NCBI RefSeq assembly: GCF_024648825.1
Contig: NZ_JANBBE010000005.1
Coordinates: 372,001 to 436,000 of the forward strand
Direction of reading: 5' to 3'
Length of the DNA: 64,000 bases
Source of the DNA: Lentzea californiensis
GTDB taxonomy: Bacteria > Actinomycetota > Actinomycetes > Mycobacteriales > Pseudonocardiaceae
Shown: in pieces, positions 24,551-37,133 of the stretch
Layout: each line of letters begins with the position of its first letter
Numbering within the stretch: position 1 is the stretch's first letter
Translations under genes and position numbers: made by a program
Notes under the pieces: generated by a model
Database searches by the model: none
Told to the model about the DNA's origin: nothing
What the model saw: the letters and a program-made list of their open reading frames with translations, nothing else

Positions 24551-25513
24551 TCACTCCTCCGCGCGGGCCGCGGCTTCGAGCAGTTCGAGCACCGTCCGCT
24601 CGGTCAGGCCGCGGGCCAGGAACTCCGGCGGCCACGGGGAGGAGCCCGGCGTGCGGTCCAGCTCGTCGCTGCCGAGGCTGCGGACGAACACCTCGGTGAC
24701 CACGTCGGTGGCCGCGCCGGCCGGGTTCTGGCCCAGCGCGACGCGGGCCCCGATGTCGCGCAGGGCCACGCCCGCCAGTTCCCGGAACGGGTCGCCGTCC
24801 GGGTGCGCGAGGTCGGGACCGTCCGACGACGTCCTGGGCAGCGGCACCGTCGAGTGCTCCTTGTGCCCCAGCGGGCGTTCGACGTAGTCCGCGTACCAGC
24901 GCGGCTTGGAGCGCATCGCCGCCAGCACCGTCCCGACGTCGCGCACGACCTCGCGGTAGGCCGACTCGTAGTCGTCGCCGCAGAGGATGGCGCGGTGCTC
25001 CGCCCACCACTCCACGGGCCAGACCGCGGCGCCCGCCACCGAGTCGTTGCCGACGAACTCCAGCAGGTCGACGGCCAGCGCGGTGAGCCGGGGCTCCTCG
25101 CCCAGCGCCGTGGCGAGCCAGCGCGGCACCCGCGGCTTCTGCAGGGCGCCGCGTTCGCCACGCCTGCGCCGGTAGGCGTTGATCGTGGCGAACCGCAGCC
25201 GCCCGTGCACCCACCCCTCCAGGTTGTGCACGGGCATGGTGGCGTGCAGGAAGACGTCGTCCAGCACGGCGTCCATGTCGTCGTGGAACCGGTCGAGGCA
25301 CGCGGCCTCCAGCCGCAGCACCGAACGGGCGCAACCGCGGTGCCCGCGCTGGAGCTCCAGCTTCCTGGTCAGCTGGGTGAAGACGACGGTGTGCGCGATC
25401 TCGTACAGCGCGGCCCGCAACCGGCGGTGCTCCTGGACGGACGCCTCGGCGGCGGTCTTGGCCAGCAGGCCCTCGGCGGCGAGCCGGCGCACAGCGTTCA
25501 TTTCCTCGGTCAT
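24551..25513 (-). CDS. Divergent sigma-70-like protein ahead of the intact CHAT gene
   Basis: A 320-residue protein whose middle part (about 60-130) recalls sigma factor region 2: an acidic helix DDMDAVLDDVFLHAT, then EGWVHGRLRFATINAYRRRRGER and a basic tail. The C-terminal helices could stand for region 4, but no clear helix-turn-helix is seen, so a sigma role is inference. It is a paralogue of the gene at 41282: shared features are the Arg-rich stretch with KPR and the motif WYADYVERPLG (WYDAYIDRPLG in the other). Both precede a CHAT gene. The ATG at 25513 has GGGAG upstream; the frame is open before it. The 257-bp gap upstream holds two palindromic sites. First gene of the six-gene operon that ends at 14747. 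Confidence 0.65.
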   Translation of the reverse strand: MTEEMNAVRRLAAEGLLAKTAAEASVQEHRRLRAALYEIAHTVVFTQLTRKLELQRGHRGCARSVLRLEAACLDRFHDDMDAVLDDVFLHATMPVHNLEGWVHGRLRFATINAYRRRRGERGALQKPRVPRWLATALGEEPRLTALAVDLLEFVGNDSVAGAAVWPVEWWAEHRAILCGDDYESAYREVVRDVGTVLAAMRSKPRWYADYVERPLGHKEHSTVPLPRTSSDGPDLAHPDGDPFRELAGVALRDIGARVALGQNPAGAATDVVTEVFVRSLGSDELDRTPGSSPWPPEFLARGLTERTVLELLEAAARAEE

Positions 25514-25645
25514 GGCTGCATCTCCCGAACAACGCTTGGGTGAATTCGGCGTCGTTCTGGAAATGCGCTCCGACGCCGTGAACGGATTCGGCGACATGCG
25601 CTTCATCCGATGTTGGCGACGCTAGGGGAGTCGTCCTGTAGCAGG

Positions 25646-25667
25646 CCATCTACCAGGCCTAAGATGG
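25646..25667. promoter_or_regulatory. Palindrome in the promoter region of the CHAT/caspase operon
   Basis: CCATCT (25646-25651) and AGATGG (25662-25667) form a symmetric 22-bp site with an AGGCCT near its centre, 133-154 bases before the sigma-like ATG. It is a possible binding site for a dimeric regulator such as the LAL protein encoded in the operon. No clear -35/-10 pair can be picked with confidence. Confidence 0.3.
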
Positions 25668-25706
25668 TTACAAGAAGGTAGTCCGCGGTCTTCTCGGGTG
25701 CTTTTT

Positions 25707-25771
25707 CTCAACCGTCTGCAGCTTGTTCTCAACCGGCTGAAAGACTCGCCTCAACCGGTTGAGAACAAGCT
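25707..25771. promoter_or_regulatory. Three phased CTCAACCG repeats and a 17-bp inverted repeat
   Basis: CTCAACCG starts at 25707, 25728 and 25750, i.e. 21 and 22 bp apart, two helical turns. The third copy is part of a perfect 14-bp palindrome CTCAACCGGTTGAG (25750-25763). A perfect 17-bp inverted repeat (AGCTTGTTCTCAACCGG at 25720-25736, complement at 25755-25771, 18-base loop) covers the last two copies and touches the stop codon of the radical-SAM gene. It may be that operon's terminator, an operator array for the downstream CHAT/caspase operon, or both. Confidence 0.55.
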
Positions 25772-26445
25772 CATTCGCCGCTGGCCGTGGAATCGCGGGA
25801 CGGCCGCCAGGTGACGTCCTGAGGGGGCAGGCCCATCGCCCGCAGGTCGTGCGTCAGACCGGGCAGCGCACCGCGCCGCGGCACACCGATGATCCACACG
25901 CCGCCGTCGCCGGCAGGTCCTACCTGGAGTCGCGGTGACTCGGGTTCGTGGTCCACGTACTCCGCGTACCGGCGACGGGCCAGTTCGGTGCGCAGCACCA
26001 TGCGCTGGTTGGCGGAGCCACGCCAGATGCGCGAGGTCGGCGCGGCCACGTCGTACCGGCCGGTGACCAGCACGTCGACGAGGTCGGCCGCGCCTCGGCG
26101 CACCTCGTCCAGTTCGGTCTCGTCGTAGCCGGTGAAGAGCAGCACGTCCTTGTCCTGTCCCGTTTCCCGGCGCACGGCGCGGAGGAGGTCGCGCAGCGCG
26201 GCCGGTTGCTGCAGGGGCTCGCCCCCGCTGATCGTGAGGCCGTCGGCACCCGCGCCGACCGCCTCCCGCCACAACACGACGAGGTCGTCCACCTCGACTT
26301 CGGTGCCACCGACCGGATTCCACGTGTCCTGGGACATGCACCCCCTGCACGCGAGTGTGCAGCCCTGCACCCAGATGCCGAGCCGCAGACCTGGGCCCAG
26401 CGCGGTGACGGGGAAGTGGGTGCGACTGATCCGCAACGTGCTCAT
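25771..26445 (-). CDS. Radical-SAM activating-enzyme-like protein (NrdG-like, 4Fe-4S)
   Basis: A 224-residue iron-sulphur protein. Cys29, Cys33 and Cys36 in QGCTLACRGCMSQDTW give the C-x3-C-x2-C motif that binds the SAM-cleaving cluster; ISGGEPLQQ is the GGE motif for SAM. This short form resembles the activases of glycyl radical enzymes, such as anaerobic ribonucleotide reductase, but no glycyl radical enzyme is encoded nearby. In this operon it may instead install a radical-dependent modification on a neighbour. The C-terminal 50 residues are unlike NrdG. Its ATG overlaps the stop of the membrane protein gene (ATGA); it is the last of eleven coupled genes. Confidence 0.82.
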   Translation of the reverse strand: MSTLRISRTHFPVTALGPGLRLGIWVQGCTLACRGCMSQDTWNPVGGTEVEVDDLVVLWREAVGAGADGLTISGGEPLQQPAALRDLLRAVRRETGQDKDVLLFTGYDETELDEVRRGAADLVDVLVTGRYDVAAPTSRIWRGSANQRMVLRTELARRRYAEYVDHEPESPRLQVGPAGDGGVWIIGVPRRGALPGLTHDLRAMGLPPQDVTWRPSRDSTASGE

Positions 26446-27668
26446 GACGCCACCTCTGCCACCGGCGGCACCGCGTCCTGCGCCGGTTGTGGTGCCGGCT
26501 CTGGCCGCAGTCCCCGGCGGTGCTGCACGGCCTCGGTGAAGCTCGGATCACCGACGGCCTGGGTGAGCGACGCGAAGTACGCCTCCTCGGCCGCCGCGTA
26601 GGCGGATCTGATCGCGCGCACGAGCGGCTCCGGCCCGACGTTCTCCTCGTCGCCGCCGGCGGCGTGCTCCGGGCACAGTCGTGCGATCAGCAGCCGGCGT
26701 TCGGCCTCGACCTGCTCCCGCCGTTGCCGGTGCAGCGCGTAGGACTCCTGGAACGGATGGCGGCGCGACAACCCCAGCAGGTACGAGGTCGCTCCCGTGA
26801 CCAGCAGTCCCCCGACGAACATCAGCACGACCGTGACCGGCGTGACGTGCAGGGGTGTGAGCTTCTCGTGCTGTAGGCCCAGCACCGCGCCGCACATCCA
26901 CCCCAGGACGGTCACCACCGCCACCCAGAACGTCATCGTGAGCAGCACACCGGCGGTGAGCCGCCGCTCGCTGCCGGTCGCCTGACGCGATCGCGCCATG
27001 AACGCCGCCACGTGCGGCGTGGCCACCAGGAACACGGCCATCGACGCGCACAGCGCCCAGATCGACGCCGGAGCCGTCCTGTCCTCGAGGAAGTGCCCGA
27101 ACACCAGGTGGTGGACCGGGGTCTGCGCCACGACCAGCAGGAGCAGCACCAGCAACCGCCACACCAGTCGTACCGGGACGGTCTCGCCCTCCCACACCGG
27201 GTCGTCGCCGTCGGGAACGTCCCGCGCCGCGTCCAGGTCGGCCTGAGCTTCGACGGTGTCCGCCATCGGCTCGCCCGTGCGGGCCCTGAGCACCGCCAGG
27301 TTGTTCATGGCGGTGCGCGCCGAGTCCATGAAGCTGCCCGCCTCCTCGCTCTGCTCGCGCAGGTGCGCGGTGCGGGCGTTCGCCTCGACGTGGCGCTCCA
27401 GCGCCGAGTGCACGGCGCAGTCGCGCAGGTGCCGCAGGCTCAGGACGTAGCTCGGGTCGTACTCGGCCGAGTGCGGTGCCGTGGGCTCACCGAACGACCA
27501 GCTGTCCAGCACGTGCCTGCGCGCGTCGGCGGCTCCCTGCGCCTGCGCGTCGGCGATCAGCACGGAGGCGGGGATGCGCGGGTCGACCTTCGATTCGGGC
27601 AGCGGCACGTCGCCGATCGCCGTGCGCAGCCGCCGGGTCCGTGCACTGCTGCCAAGGGGAGTGGTCAC
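26442..27668 (-). CDS. Four-helix membrane protein of unknown function
   Basis: A 408-residue protein. Residues about 1-165 are soluble and helical (SLRHLRDCAVHSALERHVEA, MNNLAVLRARTG); about 170-310 hold four hydrophobic segments (LVWRLLVLLLLVVAQ, SIWALCASMAVFLVAT, GVLLTMTFWVAVVTVLGW, VTVVLMFVGGLLVTG); the tail is helical with a Pro/Gln-rich end. I recognise no family. Start: the GTG at 27668 with AGGA nine bases before it, 20 bases after the FHA stop. It overlaps the radical-SAM gene. It probably anchors part of the kinase/FHA/AAA apparatus at the membrane, which is inference. Confidence 0.7.
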   Translation of the reverse strand: MTTPLGSSARTRRLRTAIGDVPLPESKVDPRIPASVLIADAQAQGAADARRHVLDSWSFGEPTAPHSAEYDPSYVLSLRHLRDCAVHSALERHVEANARTAHLREQSEEAGSFMDSARTAMNNLAVLRARTGEPMADTVEAQADLDAARDVPDGDDPVWEGETVPVRLVWRLLVLLLLVVAQTPVHHLVFGHFLEDRTAPASIWALCASMAVFLVATPHVAAFMARSRQATGSERRLTAGVLLTMTFWVAVVTVLGWMCGAVLGLQHEKLTPLHVTPVTVVLMFVGGLLVTGATSYLLGLSRRHPFQESYALHRQRREQVEAERRLLIARLCPEHAAGGDEENVGPEPLVRAIRSAYAAAEEAYFASLTQAVGDPSFTEAVQHRRGLRPEPAPQPAQDAVPPVAEVAS

Positions 27669-27688
27669 TGCGGTGGTCCTATCGCTGG

Positions 27689-28248
27689 TCAGAGGTCGTA
27701 GAGCGTGACCGTGCCCTCGGCGTCCGCGGCGAATCGGATGACGTCGCCGCAGCGGAGGGTGGTGTGGATGGACGGCGCGAGCTCGGTGCCGTTCACGAAC
27801 GTGCCGTTGGGCGTGGAGGAGGGCGAGAGCCACGCCCTGCCGTCCGCGTCGACACCGATGACGGCGTGCCTGCGCGAGACGTTGGGGAACCCGCGGAACA
27901 CGTGACCGTGCTCGCCCCGCCTGCCGAGGTCGGCCTGTCCGCCGCGGTCGAGCTCCACCTCGCCGTCGCGGAACTTCAGGTAGAGCGCGGGAGGTGTGAG
28001 CGAACGACCGCACCCGTCCCGGAGGCATTCGACGTTGGTCTCCACCGGGGACTCGGTGTCGCAGTGCCAGCAGACCTTCGTGGACCACGGCTGCCGTTCC
28101 GGGCGTGCGCCGCCGGCCGTGCTCGTGGCCGACGGTTCGGATTCAGGAGCGTTCTCCACGACCACGGGCTCCAGAGAGCACATGTGTGCGGCGCAGAACG
28201 ATTCCGCGTCGGAGAAGACCTCGGTCGGGTCGTCCGGGCAGCGCATGC

Positions 28249-28252
<4 letters not shown>
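27689..28252 (-). CDS. FHA-domain protein with N-terminal Cys-rich region
   Basis: A 187-residue phosphothreonine reader. The C-terminal 95 residues form an FHA domain with all contact motifs: GRRG, SRRHAVI and NGTFVNG. The N-terminal part has cysteine pairs (MSMRCPDD, FCAAHMC, then VCWHCDTES and ECLRDGCGR) that look like a small zinc ribbon. The ATG at 28252 overlaps the ClpB-like stop (ATGA). The obvious partner is the Ser/Thr kinase two genes upstream, whose N-terminus carries three T-V-x-D sites; pThr-x-x-Asp is a known FHA preference. It thus probably recruits a target or the kinase after phosphorylation. Confidence 0.88.
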
Positions 28253-30197
<1,945 letters not shown>

Positions 30198-30201
<4 letters not shown>

Positions 30202-31535
30202 GAGTTCCTCTTCACCTGCCTCTCGATGAGCTTGCCGTTCTCCTGGGCCGGTTCCTCGACGTACCTGGCCTCCTGGCCGACCGGCATGCCGCGGTTCATC
30301 CGCACGGTGATGTTCGCGCCGTTGTCCGAGACCTGCTTCCCGACCTGCTCGAGGTCGTCGGCGAACTCCTCGCAGCGCTCGCCGTCGCGCGCCCTGGCGG
30401 CGTCACCGATGGCGCCAGCGGGCCGCTGCAGTCTGCTGTGGACGGTCCGCTTGTGGTCCACCCAGACGGTTCCGTTGTGCTGGCCGCCCCACTCCGGCTT
30501 CGCGACCTTCAACCCGACGGCGTTGCGCGTGTCGAACGTGCCGATCACCTCGTAACCCTGTTCCTGCAGGCAGTGCTGGGTGACCCGGAGCGTGAGGACC
30601 TGGTCGGCCTTCTCCTCCATCCACGCCATCGCCTGCACCGCCTCGTCGCGGCGCTCCCGCGTGAGGTCCTCGTCCCCGGAGACGACCTTGCGCAACGCCT
30701 CCACGGCGTCGCCGACCGACGGTGGCGGCGTGATCGAGGCCTCCGCGAGAGCGTCCGGCAGCGGTCCTTCTTCCAGCGCCTGCAGCCACGTGGCCGCGAG
30801 CCTGCGCCTGGCCACCCGCGGGTTGATCTCGTCGGTGACCTGCATGCGCAGCTGCCTGAAGTAGACGTCCCCGTCGCCCTGCGCCCGCGCGACCCTGGCC
30901 GCTGTCGCGAGCACCTCGATGCGCTCGTCGTCGCCGGCGTCCGGGTCGAGCAGTGCGAGCACCCGGTGCACCTCGTCGGGCGAGACCGTGGGTGCGGGAG
31001 CGGCGACGGCGGCGTAGCGGGCCCGCAGCACGTCCTCGTAGGCGTCGAGCGTCTTGTCCGCCGACTCGCTCCGCGCCTGGGACGCGAACAGCTCCAGCCT
31101 CGGGCGGGGGAGCCGCCGGTCCAGTTCGGCCTGCGCCAGTGCGACCGCTGCCTGCGCCTCCGCGGCCATCCTGCCCAGTTCGGCCGGGCTCTTGCTCGAC
31201 GTCAGCCGCAACGGGTGCGGCACGATCATCGAGATGCCGGCCGCGACGACCCGCTCGTGCAGCAGCCGGATGCGGGCGTTGACCGCGACCACGTCGGCGG
31301 CGGCCGCCTGCCACCGAAGCGTGTCCTCGGACCGCGCCTCGATCGCCGCGACCTCGTCCGCGGTCCGTTCGCCAGCTTCGGCGACCGCGCGGACGCCACC
31401 CTCGATGGCGGCGTTGGCCGCCCTGACCACCAGCACCGCGCCGGCCGCGATCACCACCGCACCGACGAGCACGACCGCGCCCGCCGCCACCGCGGGCAGC
31501 ACGACGGGCGCGAGAACCATTCCACCTGCACTCAT
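30198..31535 (-). CDS. Membrane-anchored coiled-coil protein of unknown function
   Basis: A 445-residue protein with a long N-terminal hydrophobic stretch (about 5-40, rich in Ala/Val) followed by helical, partly coiled-coil sequence (about 45-160: AEAGERTADEVAAIEARSED, LAQAELDRRLPRP) and a C-terminal domain (about 320-400: GYEVIGTFDTRNAVGLKVAKP, NGTVWVDHKRTVH) that looks like a beta-rich binding unit. I recognise no family. AGGAGG five bases ahead of the ATG at 31535 is the strongest ribosome site in the operon. It overlaps the ClpB-like gene and follows the kinase by 34 bases, so it may be a membrane scaffold or a client of the unfoldase. Confidence 0.65.
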
Positions 31536-31569
31536 CCTGACCTCCTCGCCGGATATCTGACGGACGACC

Positions 31570-33827
<2,258 letters not shown>

Positions 33828-33831
<4 letters not shown>

Positions 33832-35033
33832 CGTGCTGAGCAGCTCAGTTCGACGACGACCGAGCGGTTCTGCGCGGCCGGGCCGGGCAGCAGCACCCCG
33901 CCGGCGCCGAGGTCCTGCACGTGATGCGGACCGGACGCGCCGTCACCGCGGGTCGTGACGCGGTCGGCGGTGATGCCGAGCCGCACCAGCAACTCCTTCA
34001 CCTTCTCCGCCCGGCGCTTGGACAGTTCCTTCAACCCCGCCTCGGGCCCGACGGTCGCGGTGTTGCCGATCAGGGTGAACTTCTCGTTGCCGCCGGCCAC
34101 CGGCGTGGCCAGGTCGCGCACCGTCCGCTCGGCCGCGGCGGGGTCGCGGAACTCCGCCTGGTCCGGCACGAACCCCACGGCCCCGCTGTCGCTCAGCACG
34201 GTGGTGCCGCACTCCTTGAACGGCGGCGGCGGTTCCGGCAGCTTCACCGGCGTCACGGGCACGGTGGTGTCGAACGCGTCCCGGCGCGAGGCGACCTGCA
34301 CCTCGGCTGTGCAGCCGGCGCCCGCCGCCGTCACGACCGTGCGCCACAACTCGGCCACCTTGCCGCGCAGGTTCTCGTCGAGCGGGGCCTGCGGTTCGGC
34401 GGTGCCGCCGAGTCCGACCAGCACCACCGACTTGCCGGTCAGGTCGGGGAGCAGGTTGCCGTTCTTGAGGTACGCGGCCATGTCGGCGGGCACGACGCTG
34501 AACATCCTGTTGTCCTGGTAGGACAGTGCACCAGCGGTGGACAGCCCGGAGTCGATCAGCACGATCGTGCCGCCGGACGGCGTGACCCTGCCCGCCTCCG
34601 CGAGCGCGCCGAGCACGTCGGCCTCGGCCTTCTTCGGCTCCAGCTGGGTGACGACGGAGGCCACCTTCTCGACGGCCTCAGCGACCTTCTTCTGCTTGCG
34701 GGCGTCGTTCTGGGCGTCGACCTTCACGTCGGCGCTCAGGGCGACCGTCGGCTGCCCGTCGACCCGGACGACCTGGACCCGCCCGCCCTGCTCCGCTGTC
34801 GTCTGGACGAGCGCCTTCACCTCGCTGGGCAGGCTGGGGCGCTGACTGCCCATGCGGGCACCGACGACGAGGGTCAGCGCCTGCCCAGGACTCGCGGGGC
34901 AACCCCCGGCAGGGCCGGTCGTCTCACCGCCCGCCGGTGTGCCCCCGTTGTTCTGGGAACAGGCGGTGAGCACCGCGGCCGTGGTGAGCGCGAGCAGGCC
35001 GGCGAGCACGCGATTCGTGTGGTGGTTCGTCAT
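33828..35033 (-). CDS. OmpA-family lipoprotein
   Basis: A 401-residue exported lipoprotein: signal sequence with lipobox LTAC and lipidated Cys25. Residues about 50-270 form an alpha/beta region (ALTLVVGARMGSQRPSLP, GGTIVLIDSGLST, GKSVVLVGLGG) that looks vWA/Rossmann-like. About 285-401 is an OmpA/MotB-type peptidoglycan-binding domain (VGFVPDQAEFRDP, FTLIGNTATVG, LSKRRAEKVKELLVRLGI, RGDGASG, NRSVVVEL). It should sit outside the membrane and hold the cell wall. It overlaps the genes on both sides. In this operon it may anchor the membrane proteins to the wall or sense wall state. Confidence 0.85.
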
Positions 35034-35896
35034 CTCAACTCGTCTTCCTCGTCGGGCGACTCGGGGTTTCCGGGGGAGCGCGGCGGCACGTCCGGCCGCG
35101 GCGCCGCGGGAGGCAGTTCCGTGTCCTGTCCGGTGTTCTTGTCGAGCAACTTGAGCTGGATCTCCCGCTTCACGCGGTCGGCGGCCGCGATGCAGCGGAC
35201 CTGGAGGCTTTCCCACGCCTGGGTGTGCTCGAGGCGGGCCTTGTCGACCGTGGCGGCGAGTTTCGTGCTGCCCTGGAGGTTCGAATCGAGGCGGCTGTGC
35301 TTCGCGGCGGCCTTGGTCCGCAGCGACAGGGCGCGGTTGTACCTGCTCACCTCAGGCTGGTGACGGAGGAACCCGGCACCGCCTGACACCACGCCGGTGC
35401 CGACGTAGAGCGCCAGGAACAGCCATGCGGCGAGGTGCTGCTCGTGGAGGGCCGCGTCGGACATGCCGGTCTGCTCGACGCCGTCGACGACGAACGCGCT
35501 GCCGATGTCGAGGCTCGAGTACTCCCAGCGGAACGCGAAGGCGGCCGCACCCAGTGCCACCCAGGCGAGCAGGTTCACCCAGGCCGTCGTGCGCGAACCC
35601 GCCGCGTGCCGGGTGCTGACGGCCTTCTTGGCCTGCTGGCCGAAGGTGTGCGACATGGCGATGCAGATCACCGTGAATCCGGTGACGACGACCCAGAGCA
35701 TCTCCTCGGTCTCGTCGAGCGCCGGAAGCAGCACCTGGTGGAACGTCACCAGGTCGACGCCCATCGCGGCGAGCAGGACGAAGTAGTAGAGACCGGTGCT
35801 CCACGGGGAGTGCCCGGCGATGAGCGACGGGTCGCCGTGGATCGGGATGCGGCGGCGCAACGGCCCGAATCTCGGGAAGTTCGCGGGTGTGGTCAT
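35030..35896 (-). CDS. Four-helix membrane protein
   Basis: A 288-residue membrane protein of no recognised family. Hydrophobic segments lie at about 35-55 (LYYFVLLAAMGVDLV), 65-85 (MLWVVVTGFTVICIAMS), 105-125 (WVNLLAWVALGAAAFAF) and 155-175 (AAWLFLALYVGTGVVSGGAGF). A coiled-coil-like helix follows (about 180-250) and an acidic Pro-rich tail ending PESPDEEDEL. The ATG at 35896 overlaps the upstream stop and its own stop overlaps the OmpA-like start. It is a candidate inner partner of the OmpA-like lipoprotein. Confidence 0.65.
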   Translation of the reverse strand: MTTPANFPRFGPLRRRIPIHGDPSLIAGHSPWSTGLYYFVLLAAMGVDLVTFHQVLLPALDETEEMLWVVVTGFTVICIAMSHTFGQQAKKAVSTRHAAGSRTTAWVNLLAWVALGAAAFAFRWEYSSLDIGSAFVVDGVEQTGMSDAALHEQHLAAWLFLALYVGTGVVSGGAGFLRHQPEVSRYNRALSLRTKAAAKHSRLDSNLQGSTKLAATVDKARLEHTQAWESLQVRCIAAADRVKREIQLKLLDKNTGQDTELPPAAPRPDVPPRSPGNPESPDEEDELR

Positions 35897-36330
35897 GAGT
35901 CCCTGCCTCGGCGCTTGTTGCGTGGTTCGGGGTCGTAGAAGGGGGCGTCGGGGTCGCTCAGCCGTTCCAGTGCGTGCGACACCGCGGCTTCCAGGTCGTC
36001 CAGCACGTTCTGCTGGTCGTCGTGGTGGATCTGGTAGAACGCCCTCACCTCGGTGACCCGGACGGAGAGCAGGTCCAGTTCGGCCTGGACGGTGTCGTGG
36101 TGCGTCTTCATGTTCGCCAGCCAGTCGGCGATGTGGGCGTCCACGTACCCGAACAGCACGGGTTGAGCGGCTACCGCGTTGCGGTCGTCGACGTCGTCGG
36201 CCAGCTCGAGCGCGCGGGTGCGGACGTCGGCCATGTCGATCTCCGGCGACGACTGCCCGCGCAGCTTCGGCAGGTGCTTGCGAACCTGCCTGAGCGCCAA
36301 GGAGGCGCGGAGGAAGGGAAGTGACTTCAC
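35893..36330 (-). CDS. Small helical protein of unknown function
   Basis: A 145-residue, nearly all-helical, charged protein (LALRQVRKHLPKL, WLANMKTHHDTVQAELDLL, NVLDDLEAAVSHALERL) with a basic tail NKRRGRDS. No membrane segment, no known domain. The GTG at 36330 overlaps the stop of the upstream gene (GTGA) and its stop overlaps the next start (ATGA), so it is a genuine, tightly coupled operon member. It may be a coiled-coil adaptor. Confidence 0.6.
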   Translation of the reverse strand: MKSLPFLRASLALRQVRKHLPKLRGQSSPEIDMADVRTRALELADDVDDRNAVAAQPVLFGYVDAHIADWLANMKTHHDTVQAELDLLSVRVTEVRAFYQIHHDDQQNVLDDLEAAVSHALERLSDPDAPFYDPEPRNKRRGRDS

Positions 36331-37133
36331 GCGGGCTCCTCGATGTCCTCGACCGGGTACTGGTACGGCGTCTTGCGGCCGGTGCGGCGCACCGGCGGTG
36401 CCACCTGCCTCGCGAGGTGGTGGAGCTCGAACTGCCCGCGGCCGAGTTCGGCCGGGTCACCGTCCGGTTCCTCCAGCACCCAGGAGGGCAGGAGTTGTGC
36501 GGTGAAGCGCAGGAGCGCGGCGATGTACACGCCTTCCGGGTGGATGTGCACGTTGTGCTCCCAGTAGGCCTGCACCCGCGTCGCGTAGTGCTCGCTCATG
36601 GCGCGTGCGTTGGTCTGCGCCGCCACGAACTCGTTCCTGATCCGCTCCTCCACGACGGCGATCCGGCTGCTGATCTCGTTGCGGGCGTTCTGCTGCGACT
36701 CCTGCCTGGCGCGGGCCTCGGCGATGCGGTTGGTGCGTCGCGTGTCGCAGCGGTTGAGCAGCTTCTGCTGGTTGCCGGAACCCAGTTCGTCGTAGCTGCG
36801 CGGGCGGAGTTCCTCCGCCGTCAGAGGAGCGTGCGCGTCGACGACGAGCTGAGCGGTCCTGCCGAGCGTCTCCCCGGCGAGCTCCCAGTCCTTGCGCAGC
36901 TTGGCGAGGGTGGCCCGGTCGTTGTCGACCTGCTTCTCGAACCTCTCGTGCTCGCCCGCGACGGCCTGCAACGCCCTGCTCAGCAGGACGTCCGGATAGG
37001 GCGCGGAGAAGACCTCGCCGTCCTCGGCGAGCGCCTGCACCGTGCGCAGCGACGGCACGCAGTCGCGCCCGTCGCGCCGTCCCCTGGCGCGGTCCTTCAG
37101 CTTCTGCTGCGGCCGGTACCGAAGTCTGCTCAT
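36327..37133 (-). CDS. Coiled-coil-rich protein of unknown function
   Basis: A 268-residue soluble protein. It starts with a basic segment (RLRYRPQQKLKDRARGRRDGRD), has a long helical part (about 50-180: GEHERFEKQVDNDRATLAKL, ARARQESQQNARNEISSRI) of coiled-coil character and ends in a charged tail KTPYQYPVEDIEEPA. No enzyme motif is visible. It overlaps both neighbouring genes by four bases. Its role is probably structural. Confidence 0.6.
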   Translation of the reverse strand: MSRLRYRPQQKLKDRARGRRDGRDCVPSLRTVQALAEDGEVFSAPYPDVLLSRALQAVAGEHERFEKQVDNDRATLAKLRKDWELAGETLGRTAQLVVDAHAPLTAEELRPRSYDELGSGNQQKLLNRCDTRRTNRIAEARARQESQQNARNEISSRIAVVEERIRNEFVAAQTNARAMSEHYATRVQAYWEHNVHIHPEGVYIAALLRFTAQLLPSWVLEEPDGDPAELGRGQFELHHLARQVAPPVRRTGRKTPYQYPVEDIEEPA

